Below the pieces are notes generated by a model, which saw nothing but the letters and a program-made list of their open reading frames with translations, was not told where the DNA came from and did not search any database. DNA of 26,085 nucleotides from JBARCX01 sp049794535 (GTDB lineage: Bacteria > Pseudomonadota > Gammaproteobacteria > Xanthomonadales > Rhodanobacteraceae): positions 1-26,085 of the forward strand of contig JBARCX010000175.1 in the NCBI GenBank assembly GCA_049794535.1. The letters are read 5' to 3'. Of this stretch, positions 1 through 7,421 are shown piece after piece (within the stretch, counting starts at the first letter, position 1; each line of letters opens with the position of its first letter). The translations under genes were made by a program, and so were the position numbers.

Positions 1-1421
1 ATACGGCGGCGGAGTTCGATCACATCGAGGCCGCGATCCGCAATGTGATTCCGCCGAGTCAGTTGGACAATATTGTCGACAACATCGGTCTGCCACTGAG
101 TGGTATCGACATGGTCTATAACGGCAGCGGCACCATCGGTCCGCAGGATGGTGATATCCAGGTATTGCTGAAGCCGGATCACGATGCCAGCGATGAGTAT
201 GTGAAAAAGCTGAGGCAGGTATTGCCACGCCAATTCCCGGGTACGACCTTCGCTTTTCTGCCGGCAGACATGGCTAGCCAGATTCTTAACTTCGGTGCGC
301 CGGCGCCGCTGGATGTAAAGGTGTCGGGTCGCAATGCCGCGGCTAATGAGGCCTACGCCATCCAGCTGATGCGAAAGATGCGTGACATTCCCGGCATTGC
401 CGATGTCCGTCTGCAACAGTCGACAAATGCGCCGCAGTTGAACGTCAATGTCGACCGCGTGCATGCGGATGAGCTGGGCGTCACTGAGCATGATGTCACC
501 AACAGCATGGTCGCCTCGCTTGCCGGTAGTTCGCAGGTAGCACCCGCTTTCTGGTTGAACCCAACCAATGGTGTGTCCTACGCCATTGTCGCGCAGACGC
601 CGCAGTACCGCGCGGACACGATGGCCGATCTGCAGAGTCTGCCGATCACGTCCTCGAACGGCGGTTCGCAACAGGTTCTTGGCGCGCTAGCCAATGTCCA
701 ACGGACGTCTACGGCAGCGGTGGTTTCGCACTACAACATTGCGCCGTCATTCGATATCTACGCTGCGGTGCAAGACAGCGACTTGGGTTCCGTCTCCAGT
801 GGTATCCAGCATGTGCTCGATCAAGCCGCGAACGATAGGCCGAAGGGCTCTACGGTGGGGCTGTACGGTCAGGTCACGGCGATGAATGCAGCCTTCTCCG
901 GCTTGCTGTTTGGCCTGCTCGGAGCCGTGGTGCTGATCTACATGTTGATCGTGGTGAACTTCCAATCGTGGTTGGATCCGTTCGTGATCATCACCGCGTT
1001 GCCCGCGGCGTTGGCCGGCATCGTATGGATATTGTTTATCACCCACACCACGTTGTCGGTGCCGGCGCTCACCGGAGCGATCATGTGCATGGGCGTGGCC
1101 ACCGCGAACTCGATCCTGGTGGTGAGCTTTGCGCGCGAACGTCTGGCCGAGCATGGCGATGCGATGAAGGCCGCCCTGGAGGCAGGCTTCACCCGTTTCC
1201 GCCCGGTATGCATGACGGCGCTGGCGATGATCATCGGCATGCTGCCGATGGCGTTGGCGCACGAACAGAATTCGCCGCTAGGCCGTGCGGTGATTGGTGG
1301 CTTGTTATTCGCGACCGGCGCGACACTGCTGTTTGTGCCGGTGGTTTTCAGCATCGTGCATGGCCACGAGCAACGCGTTACCGACCAAGACTCTATTCCC
1401 GGAATTCCCCATGTCGCATAA
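1..1421 (+). CDS. RND efflux permease, C-terminal part (5' end outside window)
   Basis: This is the C-terminal ~473 residues of an inner-membrane, proton-driven RND exporter (AcrB/MdtB-like). The frame is open from base 3, so the start lies upstream of the window. It aligns without gaps to the second half of the permease at 4176-7421. The stretch covers most of the second periplasmic porter/docking domain (with a conserved FAFLPADMASQILNFGAPAP segment split over both copies) and the last membrane helices, beginning near FSGLLFGLLGAVVLIYMLIV. The final ~160 residues are identical to the paralogue, while the upstream part is about 80% identical. The stop codon lies 11 bp inside the adaptor gene, so translation is probably coupled. 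The substrate cannot be deduced from this portion. Confidence 0.93.
   Translation, partial: TAAEFDHIEAAIRNVIPPSQLDNIVDNIGLPLSGIDMVYNGSGTIGPQDGDIQVLLKPDHDASDEYVKKLRQVLPRQFPGTTFAFLPADMASQILNFGAPAPLDVKVSGRNAAANEAYAIQLMRKMRDIPGIADVRLQQSTNAPQLNVNVDRVHADELGVTEHDVTNSMVASLAGSSQVAPAFWLNPTNGVSYAIVAQTPQYRADTMADLQSLPITSSNGGSQQVLGALANVQRTSTAAVVSHYNIAPSFDIYAAVQDSDLGSVSSGIQHVLDQAANDRPKGSTVGLYGQVTAMNAAFSGLLFGLLGAVVLIYMLIVVNFQSWLDPFVIITALPAALAGIVWILFITHTTLSVPALTGAIMCMGVATANSILVVSFARERLAEHGDAMKAALEAGFTRFRPVCMTALAMIIGMLPMALAHEQNSPLGRAVIGGLLFATGATLLFVPVVFSIVHGHEQRVTDQDSIPGIPHVA
912..1377 (+). repeat. Near-identical paralogue tract, copy A (pairs with 6903-7368)
   Basis: By hand alignment at a constant offset of 5991, this 466-bp tract differs from 6903-7368 at about 14 positions (about 97% identity). 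It includes uninterrupted runs of 92, 92 and 104 bp, and all differences I see are synonymous. Immediately upstream, a 120-bp sample (61-180) has about 20 mismatches. The abrupt step suggests gene conversion rather than uniform divergence after duplication. Confidence 0.85.
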
Positions 1422-2628
1422 TCCTGTCACCGTGCAAGTCGCGCAGAAACCGCCACATCTCAAGGCCGTCGGTATAGGCGGTGCGGTCCTGGCTGTGCTC
1501 GTCGTTATCCTTGGTTTGGCCATCCGTTACCACGAGCACCATGAGCTGGTGCAATGGACGGATGCGCAGCTGACGCCGACGGTGCGACTAGCGCCATCGG
1601 TGGATCCGGCTAAAGAACACGCCATCACCTTGCCCGGTCACCTGGAGGCTTGGAACAGCGCTCCGATCCATGCGCGTGTGGGCGGTTACCTGAAGGCCTG
1701 GTACAAAGACATCGGCGACAAAGTGAAGGCCGGCGAAGTGCTGGCGACGATCGACACGCCGGAGCTGGATCAGCAGTTGGAGCAAGCCAAGGCCGTGTTG
1801 GCCAAGGCGCAGGCCGATGCCAATCTCGCCAATATCACCTCCAAACGCTGGCAGCACTTGCTCTCCTCCGATTCGGTCTCCAAGCAGGAAGCCGATGAAA
1901 AGAGCGGTGAAGCTGAAGCAGCACAGGCGACGGTACTCGCCGCCAAGGCCGATGTGGACCGCTTGAGCGCGCTGGAAACTTTCAAGCAGATCGTTGCGCC
2001 TTTCGCGGGCACGGTTGTTGCGCGACGCACGGATGTGGGCGATCTGATTACGGCTAACAACGAGAGTGGCCCGGAGCTATTCACCGTCGCCGATACCAGT
2101 CGCATGCGTTTGTATGTGCCGGTGCCAGAGGTCAACGCAGACGGCATCAAGCCGGGCATGAAAGTGACCCTGAGCGTGCCCGAGTTGCCGGGGCGTGACT
2201 TCCAAGCCACGCTGATCGGCAATTCCGATGCGATCAATCAAAGCTCCGGTAGCCTGTTGGTGCAGTTCGTTGCCGACAATAGCGATGGAGCGCTCAAGCC
2301 GGGCGACTATGCCGATGTGCAGCTCAATATAGCGGTCGATCCACACTTGGTCAGTGTGCCGGCCAGCGCTTTGATCTTCCGTGCGCACGGACCACAGGTG
2401 GCCGTACTCGGGCCGGATAGCCGTGTTCATTTGCATGATGTGCATATCGCGGTGGATCTGGGCACCACACTGCAGATCGACCAAGGCCTGACTGCCACCG
2501 ATCAGGTGATCGAGAATCCACCGGACTCGCTAATGAATGGCGACAAGGTACGTGTCGAGAGCGATCCGGACCAGAATCTGGCGGCGCAGGACGTTGCTAC
2601 GGAGAAGAATCGTGGCTCGGCACATTAA
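1411..2628 (+). CDS. Periplasmic adaptor (membrane fusion protein) of RND efflux system
   Basis: A 405-residue HlyD/AcrA-type adaptor that links the RND pump to the outer-membrane channel. Residues ~19-38 form one N-terminal membrane anchor, and there is no lipobox. The barrel-sandwich (lipoyl-like) halves lie at ~82-115 (IHARVGGYLKAWYKDIGDKV) and ~190-225 (IVAPFAGTVVARRTDVGD). Between them is an Ala/Glu-rich coiled-coil hairpin (~116-185), followed by beta-barrel and membrane-proximal domains to ~385. I chose the ATG at 1411 because it follows a weak GGAA six bases upstream, overlaps the permease stop by 11 bp and gives the usual family length. The frame is open further upstream, but only inside the permease gene. 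The C-terminal tail is polar and probably disordered. Confidence 0.93.
   Translation: MSHNPVTVQVAQKPPHLKAVGIGGAVLAVLVVILGLAIRYHEHHELVQWTDAQLTPTVRLAPSVDPAKEHAITLPGHLEAWNSAPIHARVGGYLKAWYKDIGDKVKAGEVLATIDTPELDQQLEQAKAVLAKAQADANLANITSKRWQHLLSSDSVSKQEADEKSGEAEAAQATVLAAKADVDRLSALETFKQIVAPFAGTVVARRTDVGDLITANNESGPELFTVADTSRMRLYVPVPEVNADGIKPGMKVTLSVPELPGRDFQATLIGNSDAINQSSGSLLVQFVADNSDGALKPGDYADVQLNIAVDPHLVSVPASALIFRAHGPQVAVLGPDSRVHLHDVHIAVDLGTTLQIDQGLTATDQVIENPPDSLMNGDKVRVESDPDQNLAAQDVATEKNRGSAH
2601..2606 (+). promoter_or_regulatory. Ribosome binding site deciding a GTG start
   Basis: GGAGAA lies five bases before the GTG at 2612. This start puts the lipobox cysteine at residue 21, whereas earlier starts in the frame would add an Arg-rich extension inside the adaptor gene. 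Confidence 0.7.
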
Positions 2629-4075
2629 TCGCATCATTGCCGGCTTCGGTGCGGCGCTTATGCTGGGCGGCTGCTCGCTGGCACCGACGTACCACACGCC
2701 GACATTGCCGCCGATGCCGAGCACCTACAAGGAAGCCGGCACCGCATGGAAAGCGGCGGCGCCTTCGGATCAGGAGCCGCGCGGAAACTGGTGGGCGGTG
2801 TACGACGATAGGACCTTGGGCCAACTCGAGGCGAAACTCGATACGGACAACCCCAGTCTTGCAGCAGCACTGGCCAGATACGACACGGCCCGCGCGTTCG
2901 AAAGCCAGATGAATTCAGGCCTGTTTCCCCATGTCGGGGCAGTGGCCAATCCGGTACGTGCACGCCAGTCGGATAACCGCCCCTTGCGTGGCAGCAATCA
3001 GCCGAATGAATACAGCAGCGATACCGTCGGTGTAGAGGCTGATTACGACCTCGACCTATGGGGGCGCATTCGCAACGAAGTGAGTCAGGGACATGCGCTG
3101 TCGCAGGCGGCAGAGGCCGACCTTGCTTCGGCGAAGCTGAGTTTGGAGGCGCGGCTGGCAGACGACTATGTGCGCCTGCGCGGCTATGACATCCAGGTCA
3201 GCATCCTGCAGGACGCGCTGAAAGCGTATCAACGCGCATTGACGCTCACCGAAAACCGTCATAGCGGTGGCATTGCTTCAGGGCTGGATGTGTCGCGCGC
3301 GCAGACGCAATTGCATGACGCTCAAGCACAGGTTACCGATGTATTGGCGCAACGCGCGTTGACCGAGCATGCCATGGCGAGCCTGGTTGGTGTGCCCGCG
3401 TCGAGCTTCTCGGTCGCGCCGGAAGTTGCACAGTTGCAAGTACCGATGACACCTATCGGACTACCTTCGACGCTGTTGGAGCGTCGTCCGGATATCGCTG
3501 CGGCAGAGCGTCGCGTATACGCGGCGAATGCCAACATCGGTGTGGCGCGTGCGGCGTTTTTCCCGGACCTCAGCCTGTCAGCCAATTATGGTTTCCAGGA
3601 CACGGGCATGGGCAATCTACTCGCCTTAGGCAATCGTTTCTGGGCGTTGGGCCCACTGGCCACGCTGGATATTTTCGATGCTGGCCTGCGTCGAGCCAAG
3701 GTGCGCGAAGCGCGTGCGGAGTTTGCGGCGGCATCTGCCGATTATCGACAGACCGTACTCGATGCGTTCCGTCAGGTCGAAGATGACCTGGTACTGCTGC
3801 GCGATTTGGAGACAGAAGCGCAGCAGGAAGATCAAGCGGTCGTGGCGGCACAGCAGACCCAGAAGATCGCCACCAATCGCTATCGCGAAGGCATTGTGAA
3901 TTACCTGGACGTGGTGACGGCGCAAACCGCCGCGCTGTCTGCCCAGCGTAATGCCGAAACCATCCGCACGCGTCGATTGCAGGCGAGCGTGGATCTTATT
4001 CGTGCGCTCGGCGGTGGTTGGGCGCGCGAAACAGCCGGCATGGATCCTGTCGCTGCCACCAAGGCAAATCGCTGA
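2612..4075 (+). CDS. Outer-membrane efflux lipoprotein (OMF, NodT/OprM family)
   Basis: A 487-residue TolC-fold outer-membrane channel that forms the exit duct of the tripartite pump. The signal peptide ends in LMLGGC with the lipidated cysteine at residue 21, so the protein should be a trimer anchored by an N-terminal lipid. Family hallmarks are an N-terminal YHTP/PPMPSTYKEAG region, the repeated long helices around YDLDLWGRIRNE and LATLDIFDAGLRRAKV, and the motif LLERRPDIAAAERRVYAANA. The GTG start overlaps the adaptor gene by 17 bp, consistent with a coupled operon. The length is normal for the family. The start is supported by the ribosome site at 2601-2606 and the lipoprotein signal. Confidence 0.93.
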   Translation: MARHINRIIAGFGAALMLGGCSLAPTYHTPTLPPMPSTYKEAGTAWKAAAPSDQEPRGNWWAVYDDRTLGQLEAKLDTDNPSLAAALARYDTARAFESQMNSGLFPHVGAVANPVRARQSDNRPLRGSNQPNEYSSDTVGVEADYDLDLWGRIRNEVSQGHALSQAAEADLASAKLSLEARLADDYVRLRGYDIQVSILQDALKAYQRALTLTENRHSGGIASGLDVSRAQTQLHDAQAQVTDVLAQRALTEHAMASLVGVPASSFSVAPEVAQLQVPMTPIGLPSTLLERRPDIAAAERRVYAANANIGVARAAFFPDLSLSANYGFQDTGMGNLLALGNRFWALGPLATLDIFDAGLRRAKVREARAEFAAASADYRQTVLDAFRQVEDDLVLLRDLETEAQQEDQAVVAAQQTQKIATNRYREGIVNYLDVVTAQTAALSAQRNAETIRTRRLQASVDLIRALGGGWARETAGMDPVAATKANR

Positions 4076-4086
4076 TGCTTTACGCC

Positions 4087-4130
4087 GTCGCCATTAGCGA
4101 TTGCGAAGGACTTGTGGTCTTCGTGGCGGC
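4087..4130 (+). other. Imperfect two-part hairpin between channel and second permease genes
   Basis: The 100-bp gap can fold into an outer stem (4087-4093 with 4124-4130, one G-U pair) and an inner stem (4104-4111 with 4117-4123, one bulged G, loop TTGTG). No T-run follows, so it is not a classic terminator. It could be an attenuator or processing site that lowers expression of the last gene. The call rests on visual pairing only. Confidence 0.3.
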
Positions 4131-4163
4131 GAAATGTGCTCAACCAGCCACACCTGTGCTGCT

Positions 4164-4170
4164 GGGAGGT
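4164..4170 (+). promoter_or_regulatory. Strong ribosome binding site deciding the second permease start
   Basis: GGGAGGT lies five bases before the ATG at 4176. It favours this start over an in-frame codon at 4101, which would add 25 residues unlike any RND N-terminus. Confidence 0.8.
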
Positions 4171-4175
4171 GTCGC

Positions 4176-7100
4176 ATGTTAGGTCTTGTTCGCATTGCGC
4201 TCGCGCGTCCCTACACCTTCATCGTCCTGGCGCTGTTCATCCTGATCATCGGGCCACTGGCTGCGATGCGTACGCCGACGGACATCTTCCCGAACATCGG
4301 TATCCCGGTGATCAGTGTGGTGTGGAGCTACAACGGCCTGTCGCCGAGTGCGATGTCGGGTCGCGTGATCTATTACTACGAGCGCTCGCTCACCTCCACG
4401 GTAAGCGACATTGAGCACATCGAGTCGCAATCGTTGCCAGGCATCGGTGTGGTGAAGATCTTCTTCCAGCCGGGCGTGGATATTCGCACCGCGACCGCGC
4501 AGGTCACTTCGATCTCGCAGACCGTGCTGAAGCAGATGCCGCCAGGCATTACGCCGCCGCAGATCATCAACTACAACGCGTCGACCGTGCCGATTTTGCA
4601 GATGGCGTTGTCCAGCACGCAATTGTCTGAAGAGAAGATCCGCGACGTCGCGCAGAACTTTCTGCGCCCCATGCTGGTGTCGGTGAACGGCGTGGCGATC
4701 CCCACGCCCTACGGTGGCAAACAGCGTCAGGTCATGCTTGATCTCGATCCACAGGCATTGGCCGCCAAGGGGCTGTCTGCGCAGGACGTGGGTAATGCGT
4801 TAGCTGCGCAAAACCAGATCGTGCCGGTCGGCACCATCAAGATCGGCGATTACGAATACACCGTTAATCTCAACGATAGTCCGAACGCGATTCAGGAACT
4901 CAACAACCTGCCGATCAAGACGGTCGATGGCGCCACCATCACCATCGGCCAAGTAGCGCACGTGCGAGACGGCTCGCCGCCGCAAAACAATGTGGTGCGT
5001 GTGGATGGCCATCGTGCGGTGCTGATGCCGATGTTGAAGGGTGGAGATGTCTCGACCTTGGCGGTCGTAGCAGGCATCAAAAAGTTGTTGCCGCTGGCGA
5101 GAGAGACGCTGCCGCGAACACTGAAGGTGAAGTTGTTAGGCGACCAATCGATATTCGTGCGCAGTGCCATCGCATCGGTCGCACGCGAAGGCATCATCGC
5201 CGCACTGCTGACCTCGGTGATGATCCTGGTCTTCCTCGGGAGCTGGCGCTCGACGGTGATCATCGCGGTGTCGATCCCGTTGGCCGTGCTATCGGCGATT
5301 GCGCTGTTATCCGTGTTCGGTCAAACGTTGAATGTGATGACGCTGGGCGGTCTCGCGCTCGCGGTAGGCATCCTGGTGGACGATGCCACGGTCACCATCG
5401 AGAACATCAACTGGCACTTGGAACAGGGCAAGGATGTGCACTCGGCGATCATGGATGGCGCCAAGCAGATCGTGACACCGGCGTTCGTCTCGCTGCTGTG
5501 CATCTGCATCGTGTTCGTGCCGATGTTCATGCTGGATGGCATCGCCGGCTTCCTGTTCCGGCCGATGGCGCTGGCCGTGGTCTTCGCCATGATCTCGTCG
5601 TTCGTGTTGTCACGCACGCTGGTACCGACGATGGCGATGTATTTGCTCAAACCGCATGTGCTCGAAGGCGGCAAAGGTGATCATCCCGAAGACGATTACA
5701 TCAATCATCACGAAGGCGACCAGCATCCACCGCTGAGGCGAAGCAAGCTGCGACTTGCATTAGTAGCGTTTCAACAAGGGTTCGAGCATCGCTTTACCAA
5801 AGTTCGTGATACCTATTACGGCACCCTGTCATTAGCGCTGGGTTCGCGTCGTCCGTTTGTGATTGGATTCCTTTGCGTGGTGTTGGCGTCGTTTGCATTG
5901 GTTCCGTTCCTCGGGCGCGACTTCTTCCCCGCGACAGAAGGCGACGCCATCGCGATCCATGTACGCGCGCCCATCGGTACACGTATCGAGGACACGGCTG
6001 CGGAGTTCGATCACGTCGAGGCGGCCATTCGTCGGGTGATTCCACCGAACCAGCTGGATAGCATCGTCGACAATATCGGTTTGCCGCTGAGCGGCACCAA
6101 CATGGTCTATAACGGCAGCGGCACCATCGGGCCGCAGGATGGCGATATCCAGGTTCTGTTGCAGCCAGACCATGATCCGAGCGATGGCTATGTAAAGACA
6201 TTGCGCACCGTGCTTCCGCGCGAGTTTCCAGGAACCACCTTTGCGTTTCTTCCGGCCGACATGGCCAGCCAGATCCTTAACTTCGGCGCGCCGGCGCCGC
6301 TGGACGTGAAAATATCCGGCCAGAACAATGCGGCAAACCAGGCTTATGCCATTCGCATACTGCGTGCTATGCGCGAGATTCCGGGTATTGCGGATGTACG
6401 TCTGCAGCAGTCGACCGGTACGCCGCAGTTGAATGTGGACGTAGACCGTGTGCGTGCTGATTCGCTGGGTATTACCGAGCGCGATGTTACCAACAGCATG
6501 GTTTCATCACTGGCCGGTAGCCTTCAGGTTGCACCGACATTTTGGTTGAACAAGGTCAACGGCGTTTCGTATGCCGTGGTGGCACAGACACCGCAATACC
6601 GCATGGATACCTTGGCTGATCTACAAAGCCTTCCGATTACATCGTCGACCACGGGTGCCCAACAGATCCTTGGTGCGCTGGCGAACATCAAGCGCACGGC
6701 GAGTCCGGCGGTGGTATCGCATTACAACATCGCGCCATCATTCGATATCTATGCCGCGGTGCAGGGGCGTGACCTAGGTGCCGTATCCAGCGACATTCAA
6801 CGTGTACTCGATGCCGCAGCCAAGGATCGACCGAAAGGATCGGTGGTGCGATTGCTCGGTCAGGTGACGGCGATGAATACGGCCTTCTCCGGTTTGCTGT
6901 TCGGCCTGCTCGGAGCCGTGGTGCTGATCTACATGTTGATCGTGGTGAACTTCCAATCGTGGTTGGATCCGTTCGTGATCATCACCGCGTTGCCAGCGGC
7001 TTTGGCCGGCATCGTATGGATATTGTTTATCACCCACACCACGTTGTCGGTGCCGGCGCTCACCGGAGCGATCATGTGCATGGGCGTGGCCACGGCGAAC

Positions 7101-7421
7101 TCGATCCTGGTGGTGAGCTTTGCGCGCGAACGCTTGGCCGAGCACGGCGATGCGATGAAGGCCGCCCTGGAGGCAGGTTTCACCCGCTTCCGCCCGGTAT
7201 GTATGACAGCGCTGGCGATGATCATCGGCATGCTGCCGATGGCGTTGGCGCACGAACAGAATTCGCCGCTAGGCCGTGCGGTGATTGGTGGCTTGTTATT
7301 CGCGACCGGCGCAACCCTGCTGTTCGTGCCGGTGGTCTTCAGCATCGTGCATGGCCACGAGCAACGCGCTACGAATCAAGACTCTTTGCCCGGACTTCCC
7401 GATGCGGCCGGTTCAATATAA
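4176..7421 (+). CDS. RND efflux permease (AcrB/MdtB-like, HAE-1 type), second copy
   Basis: A 1081-residue inner-membrane RND exporter. It begins with the typical amphipathic start and first helix (VRIALARPYTFIVLALFILI) followed by the TDIFPNI motif. Helix 4 carries the proton-relay pair D402-D403 in GILVDDATVTIENI, as in hydrophobe/amphiphile exporters. Porter domains occupy ~40-330 and ~570-880. An unusually polar, His/Asp/Glu-rich stretch (~498-520) joins the two halves. The helices after ~890 are identical in sequence to those of the paralogue at the start of the window. The gene lies 100 bp after the channel gene and probably belongs to the same operon. With two permeases per operon, a mixed trimer (as in MdtBC) or two alternative pumps sharing one adaptor and channel are both possible. 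The substrate is unknown. Confidence 0.95.
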   Translation: MLGLVRIALARPYTFIVLALFILIIGPLAAMRTPTDIFPNIGIPVISVVWSYNGLSPSAMSGRVIYYYERSLTSTVSDIEHIESQSLPGIGVVKIFFQPGVDIRTATAQVTSISQTVLKQMPPGITPPQIINYNASTVPILQMALSSTQLSEEKIRDVAQNFLRPMLVSVNGVAIPTPYGGKQRQVMLDLDPQALAAKGLSAQDVGNALAAQNQIVPVGTIKIGDYEYTVNLNDSPNAIQELNNLPIKTVDGATITIGQVAHVRDGSPPQNNVVRVDGHRAVLMPMLKGGDVSTLAVVAGIKKLLPLARETLPRTLKVKLLGDQSIFVRSAIASVAREGIIAALLTSVMILVFLGSWRSTVIIAVSIPLAVLSAIALLSVFGQTLNVMTLGGLALAVGILVDDATVTIENINWHLEQGKDVHSAIMDGAKQIVTPAFVSLLCICIVFVPMFMLDGIAGFLFRPMALAVVFAMISSFVLSRTLVPTMAMYLLKPHVLEGGKGDHPEDDYINHHEGDQHPPLRRSKLRLALVAFQQGFEHRFTKVRDTYYGTLSLALGSRRPFVIGFLCVVLASFALVPFLGRDFFPATEGDAIAIHVRAPIGTRIEDTAAEFDHVEAAIRRVIPPNQLDSIVDNIGLPLSGTNMVYNGSGTIGPQDGDIQVLLQPDHDPSDGYVKTLRTVLPREFPGTTFAFLPADMASQILNFGAPAPLDVKISGQNNAANQAYAIRILRAMREIPGIADVRLQQSTGTPQLNVDVDRVRADSLGITERDVTNSMVSSLAGSLQVAPTFWLNKVNGVSYAVVAQTPQYRMDTLADLQSLPITSSTTGAQQILGALANIKRTASPAVVSHYNIAPSFDIYAAVQGRDLGAVSSDIQRVLDAAAKDRPKGSVVRLLGQVTAMNTAFSGLLFGLLGAVVLIYMLIVVNFQSWLDPFVIITALPAALAGIVWILFITHTTLSVPALTGAIMCMGVATANSILVVSFARERLAEHGDAMKAALEAGFTRFRPVCMTALAMIIGMLPMALAHEQNSPLGRAVIGGLLFATGATLLFVPVVFSIVHGHEQRATNQDSLPGLPDAAGSI
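6903..7368 (+). repeat. Near-identical paralogue tract, copy B (pairs with 912-1377)
   Basis: This is the partner of the tract at 912-1377, with about 97% nucleotide identity by hand count and 100% protein identity. Weaker similarity continues past the tract to the stop. An ATG at 7401-7403 sits where the adaptor gene starts after copy A, which suggests that the duplicated unit ended near there. Confidence 0.85.

Noticed and set aside
747..1262. Long open frame on the minus strand inside the first permease, with a matching one at 6774-7253
   Set aside because: Both are His/Arg-rich shadows of the duplicated permease tract. They look conserved only because the sense sequence is, and neither has a ribosome site or family signal.
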